64,000 nt of DNA, from the NCBI GenBank assembly GCA_022605955.1, contig JAKCOZ010000008.1, positions 21,577,083 through 21,641,082 on the forward strand, in the 5' to 3' direction. The position numbers and the translations under genes were made by a program. The stretch comes from Rallus limicola. Its lineage: Eukaryota > Chordata > Aves > Gruiformes > Rallidae. Numbering within the stretch: position 1 is the stretch's first letter; each line of letters starts with the position of its first letter. The notes beneath the pieces are model-generated. The model saw only the letters and a list, made by a program, of their open reading frames with translations, made no database searches and had not been told where the DNA came from. Positions 46,790 to 60,928 of this stretch are shown here, in pieces.

Positions 46790-47660
46790 CGCTCCCCCAG
46801 CATGGGTTCGGCCGCTGCGCTGGTGGGAGCCGGCCCAACGTCACCCCAAGAACCCACCGCACAGGGTCACGATGAGTACACCTCTCAGGGCCCCGGACGG
46901 GGTTCCTCTCTGCCGTTTGACAGGCTGGGGTTTCGTTTCCCGGCCAGGCGCTGCTGCACGCGCTTGTACCTCAGCAACGCTTCCACGGCGCGTGAATGCA
47001 AAGGGCTTTTCCTCAGCCTGGGCTACCCGGAGCGTGAGGGGGGCTCCAAGTACCGTTTATGCGTCATTATCTTTTCCCTCCTCTACGCATTAAGCGCTTT
47101 TTGCCATTTCGAGCGCGCCAAAACACTGTTGCCCACCCCGGGCACCGGCGGGGATATCGGGCAGGGAGCTCCGCCCCGGGCGGCGGGGGCGGGGCAGGCC
47201 CCGGATGCAGTTGCGGCTCTCCCGGCGCGGCGACCGGTTCCCCTGCGTGACCTCTGCCTGCCATCGTCCGCTCGCCCGCCTTGACATGTCGCTGGTGGCG
47301 GAGGCTTTCGTGACACAGCTGGCCGGTGAGGGGTGGAGGCGGGTGGGTGACTGCCCAGAGAGCCTTGGGCGGGCGGGAGGCCGCGGGCCGGGCCTCGCGG
47401 GGTGTCAGGCGCTGCGCGCCGGGTCGCGGCCTGGGGGTGGCGGCGGGACAGGAGCCGCCTCGCAGGGGTGCGGAGCCACACTCTCGCGGCCTCGGTCCCC
47501 TGGGTGACCTCTCAGGACGGGACGGGGACACTGTGAGACGAACCGGCCACGCGTGCCCGGGAGTTGCGGGCCACAGGAGTGAGGGGGGCTGTGGAGAGCT
47601 CGGCCCCGGCTGGGCGCATTTCCCTCACGCTGCCCGCCCTGGCACCCTGAGGTGAGCTCA
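46790..47660 (+). promoter_or_regulatory. MTX2 CpG-island promoter
   Basis: A CpG-dense island spans the first coding exon of MTX2 and its upstream region. There is no convincing TATA box, as expected for a housekeeping gene. Several open frames on both strands overlap here and have no domains, including a 160-residue frame starting at 46802. They are treated as island artefacts. Confidence 0.75.
47286..47325 (+). CDS. MTX2: Metaxin-2, coding exon 1
   Basis: This short exon encodes MSLVAEAFVTQLA plus the first base of an alanine codon, then the donor G|GTGAGG. It matches the amino terminus of vertebrate metaxin 2, with threonine and leucine at positions 10 and 12 where human has serine and isoleucine. 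Metaxin 2 is a GST-fold-related protein on the cytosolic face of the mitochondrial outer membrane. It partners metaxin 1 in the SAM/MIB machinery for beta-barrel protein assembly and mitochondrial shape. MTX2 is the usual neighbour beyond HOXD1 in the same orientation. The ATG is the first in the exon and lies within the CpG island. Confidence 0.93.
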
Positions 47661-50084
47661 GGTCGCCCTGCCCAGCTGCCCCCTGAGCAGTGAACTGCGC
47701 AGGTTCACCAGGGCCCTCCTTTCTGGGCTCCCTGTTCCTTAGCTACCCTTAATACCTTCACTGGCTTTAAAACCATATACTTTTCTTCATGGTAAATTAA
47801 AAAAACCCTAGCAGCACTGTATTTATAATTCAGCATCTGGAGCTGAGTCCTGCTGTGTGGGAGAGCTCTGTGTGGTGCCACCCTTTCCCTGCTCCCACAG
47901 GCACCTGCCATGTTTCCTGTGTTGCTCCCATGAAGCTGAAAAATGTTAGCAGCACCTTTGCCACTTGTTTGTCCTCTGTCATCTGCTGTGGCTGGGTCCC
48001 ATAAAGTGGGTGCGAGCCTTGTCTTAAAACAGAAATGTGTATTGCTGTGGAGCAGAAATTGATATTAATCTGCTTTAAAGGAAAAAATGCTGGCTAGGAA
48101 GTTGAAAATACATTTAGTATGTTGCAGACTGAAATCAGTGCATGTTTCTCTTTACTTGTTATTGTTTGTTCCTGATTTCTTGCTGCTACACAAGCTTACA
48201 AGCAATACATAATGCAAGGAATCAGCATTTTGGCTGCTACTGACCTGTTGAGGAAGCCAGTGTTTTGTCCCAGGAGCTGGGTCTTCTGTTATTTGGTGGA
48301 GGCCCCAGTGTAAGAGTCCAAGGTGGATTCTCTGCTGTGAATGCACAGTTTCCAGAAGAGGCTTGCCTCTGACTGGTAGCTAAAGTGAAGGTGGTGGATC
48401 TTCAATCTGGGTGTGTACAGGTACCCAGAGACAAACTTGAAAGTTGCATTGTGCACTTGGGTTGGCATTAATTAATTCATAGACATTAGGACAAGCAGTG
48501 CTTGTGTTCTAAAGGTCAGAGACCTGGATTCTCAGGATGTGGAGGATACATTCAGGAACAGCATTGCTTTCTGTGTTCACTAGGGTTTATGATCTCTTTA
48601 GTATATTTTATTTATTGTGAAGTACAGGGATAATGGCATATTTGACCAGGTGTTGATTCTTCTCTGTGACCTTTATGAATACTCTAAAGTGACATCTTGC
48701 TGATAGTTACTTTTTTTTCTGGAATGACAAATGCAAACTCAAAAAGTGTACTGTGTTTAGGTATCTCATTGCTTTCTTGTTGAAAGTGATGGAATTGTTT
48801 TTTTTTTTCACAACTTCCCACTTAACAAGCAAGTTATTGTGGAATACAGCAATGACAGGACCAAGTTAAGTATAGTGTAAAGAATATGCATGTTTGAAAA
48901 ACTGGGAACAGGAAAAGTTCTGTAGCAGCTGTCTCTTTTTACCCTTGCTGAAGTTTTCTTCCTCTGTTCTTGCCTTCCTTTTGGGGTAGTTGCATTCTTA
49001 TGCTAGTCTCAGACTCTTAGGTTAACAATTACTTGGTATTACTTGTACTTGGTGCTTTGAGGGCATCAGAGCTTCTCAATTAGCACCTTGTAGAGGTTCT
49101 CAAATAGCACCTATCAGTCATTGGTTAAATGATGCTCATTTTCTTTTTATAGATAAAGTAATATGTAGGCAACTAATGGAAAAATACTGCCAGTGCTCCT
49201 CTATTTTTGCAGAGCAGAAATGGTTGGTGATTATTTTATTAATCTGCTGGATAGGTAGCTACTCACTGTGACTGAAGGTACAGTACAAATCCTTGTTGCA
49301 GACCATTGAATCATTCTTTAAAACAAAATTAACATGTTGCCTTTACTTTCCCAAAAGCAAATCAGTGTCAAAAGCAATTATCTGCCTTGAAAATAAAAAA
49401 TACCTTTGCCAGTGGGTCATGGCCTTTCTAGATTGTCTGTGTTATGTAGCAGTCCCAGACTGAAAGTACATAATGGCAAAATCACTCAATTTGTTCATAT
49501 GGAAGATTTTTCTTGGGGGTCGTGGTGGGGGAGTTATCTGGGATCTTGACCAGTACCCACCACACTTCTCCCCGAGACTTTGCGTACAGACAGTGAGTAT
49601 TTCATTCTGGTACTAAGACAACAGAAATGTCCCACAAATGAAAGAATATTTGTGAGAAAGAAAAATGCCATATCTGCAAGGAAAAAATACCACTTAACAG
49701 TGACACTTGTTTTAATAGCATCTCATCCCAATATCTGTGGTTGTCTTCCTGTTTGTGTGTATGGAAATGTAAGAATGATTGAGAATTTTTTCCATGGCCA
49801 TAAAAATGAAATTTTATTAGCTTGTCATCAAGGATCCTGCTTGTGAAGATGATTGCATTGTCCTGGCAGTTGCAATGAACTACCACTGCTCTAACATGTA
49901 ACAACTATAAAGGCATCATCCCAGCATAGTTCGTTTTCTAGAAATGTTTTAGAAGCTGAAGAGAGGGTTTTAGTTGAGAAGAGGATCATAACTCCCTTTT
50001 ACACATACTGTCTTGTTTGTGCATGCATTAATTAGAGTTTTTTTTTTAAATTCAGTTGTGATGTGCCTGTTCCCTGTCTCAGCA

Positions 50085-50240
50085 CAGACTGAGACACAGA
50101 AATATCATCTGAACATAAGAAAACCCTTTTTTACTGTGAGGGAGGTTGAATAGTGGAGCAGGTTGTTCAGAGTAGTTGTGGAGTCTCCATCCTTGGAGGT
50201 GCTCAGCACCTGCTGCAGCTGACCCTGGACCTCCAGAAGT
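50085..50240 (+). mobile_element. CR1 LINE fragment
   Basis: The segment shows CR1-type sequence: TCTGAACATAAGAAAACCC, CTGTGAGGGAGGTTGAATAG, GAGCAGGTTGTTCAGAG, then GTTGTGGAGTCTCCATCCTT. It corresponds to the region upstream of the CR1 3' terminus and lacks the terminal repeats. It is degenerate, 5'- and 3'-truncated, plus orientation, inside MTX2 intron 1. Boundaries are approximate. Confidence 0.8.
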
Positions 50241-51410
50241 ACTTCAACTGTTCCATCACTATCAGTTACTCTGTCCACTTGTACTGCTACAGTAATTCAG
50301 CATGTGCTCTGTGCAACATGTATTCACCTGGAGGTGCTGAGCATAGCCTGCTGCTGTAATGCATTAATGATTACACGCAGAATGCTGACTAAATCACTTA
50401 CATGGAGTAGAACACTTGCTTTAGTGCCATTCAGCTGCTCACTTACTCAGAAATTTAAAGAGGTTGATGCCATGTCTCAGGGAATAATAAACAAATATTC
50501 CCATAGCTTCGTGAATTGCAAGCATGTTATGTCACCTTTTAAATCATCTATTTCTGAACTGTGGAAAATATTAATTGGGTAATATGGTAGAGAATTTGTT
50601 TAGAGTAGCTCAGCATCAATCACCTATTAACGGGATAGGAAATGAGTGCTTATACTGTAAGAAGAATTAGAATGCCAGCTTTCAAGTGGTCCAGAACATT
50701 AATCTTTCTAACTCTAGTAGTTTTGAGAAGCTGACTGCTCAAATAATCTGTAAAAGATTGTTGAAAAGATGTTTAATTGATCACTAAATTACTCAATATG
50801 CTTTACTTTTTTTTTTTCCCAAAAAACCCATTAGTTTTAGATCAGTGATCAAAAGAGAGAAAATAATATCCTTGTTTGTCCTTTGATCTCTAGAAAATTA
50901 CTTCTGTTTATTGCCTTTGAGTTTGTTTCCAAGGGTCTCAGGCTAGTTTTAGTACTAGGGGAAATGAATGCAGTTCGAAAAACAGATGCCCTTCTGCCTT
51001 CAGATATTTTACATTCTTAGTGAATCTAGCTCCAATGTGACATGCCAGAACAAAAATAAATCTCTGATGTGCGTGTTTTATGTATTGAGACAAGCTGCAA
51101 TTTGGCTGAGAACAAATACATAGGGAGTGAAACCTGACCACCTAAATTGTTCCTGCACATAAAGATGTAAAATTTAAACTGAGTATGCATTTTGTGCATA
51201 AAATGTGCATAGGTGAATGTTAACATTTCTGGCATGTATAAGGTGGAAAATATTATTGTTACTGCTTAACGATAGGTTGGCTGCAGCACAGATTGTTTAA
51301 GCCTGCTGCAGTGGTGCTTGTAGTCAAAGACATGATTTGTAAGTATCAAATTTGTCAGGCTGAGTGATTTGGTTTTTTTTTCCTAACAGTGTCTTCTTAT
51401 GTATGGGCTT

Positions 51411-51433
51411 TTTTTTTTTTTTTTTTTTTTTTT
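51411..51433. repeat. Poly-T tract in MTX2 intron 1
   Basis: A T-run of about 23 bases without a recognisable retroelement beside it. Confidence 0.85.
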
Positions 51434-54400
51434 AATCAAACTGAAAGGAATCCCTTAAACTCTTGTTCACTTTGAATAAACAACTCTGTTATGCTGCTCT
51501 TGCCAATTTGTGCTCAGACACATTTTATCACTTGATATGAACCAATACTTTGGGTGGATTGCCTATCTAGGGTTTTTTTTTTAGGTTGGGGGAAAATTAC
51601 TTTCTTTCACAATTATTATAGTACAGTACATATATCATTTTGAGATATTGTTATTTCTTGGTTTTAAGAAGCAATATAATTACAGTGTATAATACAGTAT
51701 ACTTCTGTAGTTGTTTCTGGCTCCATTAAGACTAAGCAGTCTTTCTCTAATCAGCATTTTATTGTTGCATGCTTTCTGCTAAAGTTATACCTTTTTTTTC
51801 TTATGCCAGAAATGCGATTGCTCCGGGAACAAAATTAGTAAATGAAAAGTAACACGTGTTTTGATATTGTCCAGTTAGATTTGCAAGGGAGTTTTCATCT
51901 GTTGTAGAAGGATTCAGATAGGAGTGCTGTTTAGGAGCCTAACTGTGCAGCTCACAGGAGGTCATAAAGAACAGCTTTGGAGAGGAACAATAGTTTTCTT
52001 CTCTTCCTCGCTCCTTTTTTATTCTCTGGTCCTTGGATGCTCTGTTCACAGACTGTCCCTAGGCACTGACCTGGTCTCTTCCTCTAGGTTTGGATCCTAT
52101 GAACCGCTTCCTTTTCAAAACCAGAACGAATGAAAGAGCTTCCTGCTGTCCTCCTTGGCTCTAGGTGAACAGGCTTGCAGGTTGCTGCATTGCTGGGCAC
52201 TTTCAATTGTCTCTTTTGAAAGTTGAGTGAGAAACTGCAGCTGCATGCAAGCCATGGGAGGTCAGGGGAAAAGTCCACACCTGGTTCTGAAATTTTTACT
52301 GTTATTATTATTTTTAAATTCTGGCCTTTAAGAAGACAACGTGAATGCTTTAAGAAGTTACGTGTAGTAGTAAAACCTATGAAAGGCATGGGAGGGACTG
52401 GAAACATCAGAGGATGCTGCATGCAGGAAAAATTGATACCAGTCTCATTTGGGGAAAGAGCCCAACCAAAAAACTGGAATGTACATACTGAAATGGAAAG
52501 TAAAAATGCTGAGAGATGGGAATTTTTAACAGTTCTGCCTTCTAGCTTTTATATAATGAAATTGAAGCCAATAAAATGTTTGTATCCCTAGAGGAAACTT
52601 TCAGAGTCCAACTGCATGTGTATTGGGGTTTTAAAACATTTTTTTTTGCATTTGAATGCCATGTTGGAGAAGCTCTGGATGCATTGGAATGTGTTCACTG
52701 AAAGCCTTGGAAAAGAAATGAGGAAGACTGTGAGGGAATGATTAAGAGAACAGGATAAACATTTTCAGATTTTGAAGTAGGGAGCCTGCAGCATTTCCCA
52801 GATGAGAGGTGCAATTGCAAATACCATTGACTGTTTTGGGCTGACTTAAAGACTGTGAGCCCTAAAGCAGCATCTTCCCCTTTGCTAGTGGCAGTGCTTG
52901 TCTGGCTAACTGACAAACAGCACTTTTTGCATTTCTACCCTGCAGAACTCTCCTGCCTAGAGGTCTTGGCTCTTCTTGCCCCTTTGCAAGACTGGCACAG
53001 ACATTCTCTTGTCATCACAAGAGATGCACTCAAGGCTGTGGGCAAGATAGGAAAGAGAGAAGGCAGGAGAGTTTGAACAAAAGGCCAGAGGGGCCAGAAC
53101 TGGACAAGCAGGAATTGTATGTGTGTGGAGCAGCTTTTGGAGCAGGTATGAGAAATTGTGGCTCTGTCTGATGGGGCAGATGCATAGGATCTCTGTTGTG
53201 GATCAGAGTAGGGGTACTGTGGCTGAGAAGGCAGGGAGCTCCTTCAGGCACTTTGGAGAAGCGGTCAGACTGCCAGCTAAACATCCTTGGGGGAGATGGA
53301 GGAGTTCAGATTATCACAGAGAAGAGGTGATCTCAATCTAAGAGAGCTCTCAAAGGGCTCATTTGAAGTATACAAATATAGATAACAGGGCTAAGAAATG
53401 TCCTAGTCCAGTAAGGCACTTAGGGCATTAATGGGTATCATGCCTCCATTGTCCTACTCCTCACAGCTCCTGTGCTTGAAGCTTCACTTCTTGAGTTGGG
53501 GCACAAAGGGATGGGGTCGATTTAGAGGTCTGTAAAAACATATAATTAAGAACTTCTTTGAGATGGAACATTTACAGTGAATATCATGAGTAAGGAAAAT
53601 AGCTCCAGCTTATCAGGACTTTATAAATAAATCTTTTGCATTTGTGTTCAGCTGGCACACTGTCTGATTTTTCTGAAGAAATCCAGATGTTGATTTAGGA
53701 GCAACTTTTATTTATGGATTTGATTTTGTTGAGGTTTTTTGGCCTTGTCTCCTGATGGGAGATGTGATTCTGCAAGCACGGAGATGCTGAGCAATCTCCC
53801 TCCTGTGGCCTCCCCTAGCAGTGAGAGTGCTGAGCACCCTGGAGGATTGAACCAGACTCTGTGCTCTGGAAATTCAGCTCAGAGTCACTAACAGAATCGG
53901 ACTCATGCTTAAATACACGCAATTAATAGCTGTCGTGGAGGGTGAAGAAGCAGATTGTGTCATGCTAAATGGCTGTTCACATGCTGACTCTCTCAGTGGC
54001 ACAGCCACAGGAAACTCAAGTTTGAGAATTGCTGCTGAGATTGAGTCTTTAGGTTGACAGTCTGCTTGATCAATAATTACTGAACAGTCATGATTTATCT
54101 GAATTGTAATATCTCCATGAAGGAGACCTGGGATGGTTTAATAAATGATGTAATTATTTGATACATGATTTAATGCATACTGTTTAACTTGTGTGAAAGT
54201 CGGTTTTCATTTGGCAAGGCACTAGGAAACACTTTTTTGGTTCTTTGTCAGCAGAGCCAGGGACTTGCTGATGCTTTCACTTTTCTCTTGGCCCTTGTTA
54301 GTTTACAGGATCAGGCCAATTATGTGAAATTGATCTGTACTCAGTGTGAGTGGGTTAAAGGGTGGGCCTTAAAGCAGCTAATTCACAGCTTTCTCATAGT

Positions 54401-57400
54401 TCCTCCATTGATCACCATTTATGCATGAGATGTGTATTTTAAACTGCTTTGGTTCCTAAGTGGCTGCAGCTTCAATCTATTAATCAAAGTACACCCCTCT
54501 ACTTATTTCCTGTAATAAAGATACAGAAACACATAAATTTCTGGCGTTTTCTTTTTAAATAATGTATTGCTACTTGAAAATATGACCGATTTGTATTATG
54601 AAAAGAGAATTGAGTGATCATCTGCTTTTTTTTTTAATGCATCTGAACATCAAGCAGCTAATAATTCTTTTTCCTCCTGGAGCCTGTGGGATAGCTTTCT
54701 GCTTGGTTTTCTTGGTTACTGCATCTAGAACATGGTGAACAGCAGGTCTCCCTGTAGCACCAGTCATGGGAGAACAGAAAAGGTAACTTTTCCTGCTGAT
54801 TGGTATGATGTTTGCTGCCTAACGTTTGGAGACTTGTAAGTAATGTTGTTGGATGTGGATGTTGCCCAGATGTAAGACTAAATTTCTTTTTAGTGTTTAC
54901 TCTTGTGAGAAAACAGTTTTGTGGTATCTCATTATAATTTAATCAAATTTGTACCTAAGGAGAGGCTGAAGGAAACTATGTGGAAATAATGTGTAAGTTA
55001 ATCTCTCCAGCTGTAATATTGCAATGCAGTGATTCAAATTAATGCCAACTTTTTTTCCCCCCTTCTTTGTTTTTAAAAGAGGATATCTTGCCTCTTGATT
55101 GTTTTAAAGGCCTTTAATGCCATGTAAGCCAAACTGGTAAATACAGATGTTTTAGCTTTCCTCCTTTTTTATGCAAGTTTGATATCAAAGTGTTTAAGTA
55201 GAATATAACAGAAAGAAAACCGATCCATGCAAATGTGGTGACTTTAGAGCAGATGTAGTCTTTATTTCTGTATAACCCATAAACTTATTCTTCACATTTC
55301 AGGAAATTGCTCTGTCTGAGAAGACCAAATGTTCTTGGGCCAGGTGCTATACTCACCTACACAACAGCACACAGTGAACTTCATGGAAGAGATTGTTAGT
55401 TAACTACTTAATTTTCAGAAGCAGAAAGAAGATACCACAGGATAAATTTCTGGCATACTGAGAATTCAGTAAATACTAGTTTATAGGATATTTGGAGCAG
55501 AGGTTGTCTTGATACACTTCTCACTCCACAGTTTCAGTACTTCAGAAATAATCAACAGGCTATGAACATGTGGTGTTAATTCTTTAGCCTTGATTCTTAC
55601 TAGGCATAGGGTAGTTTTGTAAGAGAAAATTATTCCTATCTGCATTGCCTTCTGAAAGTGTTCTTGTCCCACTGAAATTCTATGGTGTTCCTAAGAGCTG
55701 GGAGCAACCTAGTTTTAAGTTTGAGTGTTTTCCTACGAAAGCTTTTAACCTGTTGAAAACTTCATTTCCTATGCAGGAGAGAACATCTTGATACCTGGAT
55801 CCAGAGGGATCTGGCATTTGTCTGTGGCTGATACTCAAGTATGCTGCAACTTGACAAGAACTGTGCTAACTAGGTGGCATACTGGCAGGGCAAACCACAC
55901 CACATACCCAGCTGCTTGAAACTGGCTATTCATACTAGACCACTGAAATGGCTAAATTGTTGTTTAGCATATTCCACAATTTAACATGCAAAGTATTTGG
56001 TGTCTTCTCATTTTCACAGTCAGAGTCTTATTTTTTAATGTAACAGGATTAAAGGCATAACTGTAAACTCTTTATTTCATTACATCTCTTTCATCATCAT
56101 GAAGCTGCTTGGGGAAAGTGGATAAAAATGCCTGTTTCCCCCATCCATGCAGGCAGCACTGACACAGGATGCACAGTTTCCCAGTAATTCAGAGTGTATG
56201 AGTATAAACCAAGTCTCATAAGGAGACTGAAGAGCCTGTACAAGGAACTGGTGGAGCTGAGGCACTATAGAGCATCTTGGGAACGAGCTGTTTCCTCTTG
56301 CAGAGACTTTACTGGGGAATGTTATTGTAGCCTCTCATTCTTTGAATTAAAACTCTTCTCTGTGCAAGTATAATGTGCCTTGTTTTGGGAGTGTTACTTG
56401 GAGTCAAGGTGTACACAGGCCTCCAGTGAGCTGCTGATCCCCTGCTGATAGTGGGGTCCAGTGCTCTGAAGTATCTCTTCTTACAGCACATGTACATTCT
56501 TCTCTCTTGCTGTGACAAAAGTATTTGGGTGGATAAAGTCTTATTATTGAAATGACAGTCTGAAGCAGCTGGAAACGTTGAAATTGGAATGCTGTTTGAA
56601 TGTCTGTTTCTGGCCCTAATGCTGCTCAAGTAAAACATTTCACCACAAAATCTGAAAAAATGCACCTAATGCAATACATTTTTAGTGGCAGAAAATTTGA
56701 CATGCTTGTCATGACTCATTCTGTGTTTTGGTAGTTTTGTGCAGAAATGATGTATTTTTAAAGTAACTCTCTGACGTGACAGGTGAGTAGTCTAGGAATC
56801 TGGCTTAATAGGTAGTTGCAAACCTGAATAGTTAAAACTCCACTGGGAACATGCAACACACCAGTTCACAGAATTTTCTTCAGAAAGTCTAATTTGACAA
56901 CTAAGAACCCTGTTAACACTTTGAAATCTGTATTTTGTATGCTAAGCTGTTAATAAGTAAAACACTTTGACTAACAAACACGTTGAGCTTAGTGAAATTT
57001 TCATGCCTTTTTACTCATCCCCAAAACCAAAGAAGGTTTTATGTAGGTGGTCTGCTTGCCATTTCTCTGGCTGTTAAGCTGCATCTGCTGCATTCTCAGC
57101 TTCTAGGATCACAGGGCTTATGCAGTGATGCTTTCTGTATCCTTCTCTCTTTAATTCTCATTTTCCAGTAACTTTTGAACTCAAAGCTCATTTCAGACAG
57201 ATTTAACAGGAGAGGACCAGTCCTGCAGATGGTTGTTTCCTATAACTGGCATTAAAACAAGCATTGTGATAGAGGAGAAACTGGAAGAGACAACTGTATG
57301 TGGCTTGCTTGTCCTGAACAAACAGCAGGCAATCCACATGAAAGAGTAGGTATTTGAATTTGTTAACCATGGGAAAAGTTTCAGTAGGGTGGGAAAGCAA

Positions 57401-60400
57401 TTTTTAGTAAAGACTGCAAGCCTGAGAGACAGACCCATTGCAAACCACACAATAGTAATTCCTCTGATTATGGAGGCAGAAGGAAGAAGCAAATAGTTCC
57501 TTATTTTTAAGATATGTAGAGAGGCCTTTCCTGTAAGGCATACTTCCAGGCAGTTATTTCATCCTGTGAGCAGCTAATGATAAAAATGTCTGTTGCGTAG
57601 GATCTAACATATAAATGTGATTCTGTGTTGAAAGCTTCTGGAACTGAATTGACATCACATTTGTTAATTTTCTCTTTATATACCTAGCACTGCAGTATCC
57701 ATGGTTAGCAGGGAAATGAACATCTACAGACCAGAAGATTATAGTTGCCGAAGGATAAACTGGATTTGACTTCATTAGTGCACAAATTATAAGTTTGTGA
57801 GGAGTTATTATAGCATTAATCAACTTGATGGATTGGAAATATGACAGAACTGAAGCAGCGTGTAATATTAGTGCCTATTATTCTACAAATTATGTCTTCA
57901 CCTACGTTCATAAGGCAGGAGTCATTGCTGTGTGTTACTTGCTCCTCTTGTGGAGGCATGCGACATCCCTTCAGCTGTTGATTCCTCCTCCTCCTTTCTT
58001 CCCCCAGCGAGATTCAAGTCTCCCTTAGCTGCGTGTTTGCACCGTACAACTAATTGAATGTGGCTTGGGAGCTGATACTTCAACTTGCACCTTATGAACC
58101 AGGACATCTCATGTAGCAGTGTGTATTTAAACTTCTTGCACCATCAGAAAAAATACTTCATATTCTAAACATCTTGGAGGAAAGAGAGTGAGTGGAAATT
58201 GGGAGATTCCAGAAGATTGCAGAGTCTTTTTACGTATTCCTGGTGTCATTGAACACAGTCTCCTGCGTGCAGTTTGAATGCGTGCTGCAGAATATTTTTT
58301 TCTAGGATGTGAGTAAAAATATTTAAATTTTAGCATGAAGTTGATTGTTTTAAAATCCAGTCTGTACAGTGATAGCAGAATCAATTATCTTCTATCTGGT
58401 TTGTGTACAAAGAACTGAGGGCCTTGCTTCAAGGCTCTTGAGCATGTGTCCATCTCATCTAAACATCGTCAGAATTGCGACCTCCCTCTGGAGACAGTCA
58501 GGTGCCGAGTGGTATTATTCATTCATTTTCTTAGAACTTCTGAAATTTGGAGTTTGAAGTGTACTGGTACTTCAAGCAGAGATTCTCACATGACTCCCCT
58601 TGTTCATTGTCATGTCAAAACCCATTTATTAGTACACAACTAAACTGTGATCGAGTGAATGCCAAGATTTTAAGCTACCCTTGTACTTTCTTTTCTTCAA
58701 GTTAGGCGTGTGCTTCTAAGTACTAAGACTCTGGGATAAAGACTTCATATCATGACTAGCAAAATTAGGGTCATCAGATAGGAAAATCTGTATGTGAGTA
58801 GAATGTGGAAGTAAAATTTAAACTGATAAGGGCAAACAAGTTATAAAAAAACATTCTACTTGTGTTTCAGTGTATAACATGGTTATGGCATGCCTTAGCA
58901 GTGATGTAGGTTCGGATTCTGAGTGCCAAGAAGCTTGGGTTTCTTCTATTTATTTTTCTGTCTGTCTTTCTCTTTCTCTATCTATCCCCATAGCTGTATA
59001 TAGCTTAGTGCCAAGATCAGACTGGAATTAGTATTTTAGCTCTTTGGTTGGAAAAGGAAAAGTTCACTTGATTTTTTGTGTGCCTGACATATTTCAGCCA
59101 GATGCTTCTGTAAAAATATGCCACTTCTAGTTTGGGCCAGAATCCAAGAATTAGATACTAATTTGGCATTTCAGTCTGAAGAGGGTCAAGCAGAAATTTT
59201 CAGTAGAAACGGGTCCATGTAGTTTCAAGTTCTCTGCACCATGTTGGGCATATAAAAAGGATGTTTTCCCTGGTTGCTGGGTTATTTACCAGATGAATGT
59301 ACCTTCCTGACTTAGTTACTTCTGTAAATATTTCAGAGTCCAGCACTGATAAGTTTGCTAAAGTATGGTAATAACATTCTTACTTTCCTAATTCCATTTG
59401 CCCTTGCAGTACTTCAGTGGATCTGAAGAAATGTATGTTAGATAAATTATTTTAAACAGGTAATGCTGTAGTACCACAGACATTATCTTAGTCTCTTTTT
59501 ATTTAAAGAAGTAAATGTACTTCCACCTGAAGAATTTTTACTCCAGGGCAGAACTTTAATGGAGGGGTGTAAAACCAATAACTGCTACAATAAAACATAA
59601 AACATTTTTTCATGACACTTAAATGTGATTAGTTGCTTTCTCATGCCCATACTAGTACAGCTTTGATAGGCTCTGTGCCTTAATGTTAGAGGCAGTGACC
59701 TTTGCAAAACTGTGTACAGTGTTACAAGCTTCGCAGTTCTATGAGACGTCCATAAAAGTTGATACTTCAGGAGTATCCACAAAGAGCAATAGTTAGAAAA
59801 TGGTGCATTTCTTTGAGCTCTGAAAGCAAAGACACAAAGAATGACCTTACTGAAGCCAGTGACATATTTCTGTTTGAACCTCTTGTTACTATTGATAGAC
59901 ATTAGTGCTTTAAAAAATAATTTATGTGATAAGAGCATTAATTTTGTTTGCAAATAGATAGTTTGGGTAGAACACAAGATTTGAATTGGTATTTAAATAT
60001 AGATTTCTAATCAGACATTAACAAGGAATGTAATGGATACAAACCAACATGATGACCTGTTATCTTATTACTGCCATTAACAGTAAATCAGTACTGATGA
60101 TTATTTTGCCTTCCTATAGATTCCAGTGGTCTATGATTGATTAAGTGCAACGGTTCCCAACTGCAACATGTGACTGTCTTTTTATTTCCTTGCTTGCTTT
60201 TTTTAAAACAGCTGTTCAACTGGTTTGAACAACTGATGATGCAGTTTTTTAATACATATTGACATTCCCATTTTAGGGTTGACCAGTACATCATTTAAAA
60301 CAACAGGTAGTCTCAGTTGTCTTGGTGGGTACGTTTCAGACATGCCCAAACACCAGGCTTTGTGTGTTTTATATAGGACCAGTGAGGACACAACTTTAAG

Positions 60401-60880
60401 AGGCAGAAAGGTTTTGCATTTCCCCAAAGCATTCTTTACACTTGGAGGTTTGTACAGTTCTCTTCTGTGCCGTGGTCTGTTCTTTCCAGAATTCTTTGTT
60501 TAGTACCTTAATAAATAGTTGCTCTTCAGTGTGGCCAGAATTGCAATGGGAACGTGCACGAATATGTCTTTATGGTGGAGGGAAAACAGCTGCTTTAACT
60601 GCTTGAGAATTACAAGGCCATCCTGTAATGTAGCTTGGATCCTAGCTTTTCTTGCAACCTTAAATTTTGGGACTTAGTTTTCTCCTCTGTCTTGCCCCTC
60701 TCTGAGCAGGAGAGAAGTGTGGGAGAAGAGAGTGACAGTGGGACGTTTTTAGGGCAGGTTAAATCCTACATCAGCATCTTTCCAGTTTGAGTTCCTGTTC
60801 TAGGTAGCGTTTGTGTTCAGTTAGCATCTGCAAGCACATTGTGTTTTGGCTTGCTTAATTAATTCTTCTTCTTTCCACAG

Positions 60881-60928
60881 CCGCAGAGCCTTGGCCTGAA
60901 AATGCTGCGTTGTATCAGCAACTGAAGG
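60881..60928 (+). CDS. MTX2: Metaxin-2, coding exon 2
   Basis: The 48-nt exon follows a good acceptor (CTTCTTTCCACAG). It completes the split alanine codon and reads AAEPWPENAALYQQLK plus one base, then GTGGGT. It continues exon 1 in frame and matches vertebrate metaxin 2 residues 14-29, with alanine for human threonine at position 23. Both boundaries are phase 1. Confidence 0.93.

Larger units (their letters stand above)
47326..60880 (+). other. MTX2: MTX2 intron 1
   Basis: A 13.5-kb intron runs from GTGAGG to TTCCACAG. It is AT-rich with no embedded gene recognised on either strand. It contains a CR1 fragment at about 50085-50240 and simple T-runs such as 51411-51433. Numerous short open frames show no similarity to known proteins. 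Confidence 0.85.

Noticed and set aside
46802..47284. A 160-residue frame ending just before the MTX2 ATG
   Set aside because: It lies in the MTX2 CpG-island promoter, has no recognisable domain, and is explained by GC-driven openness.
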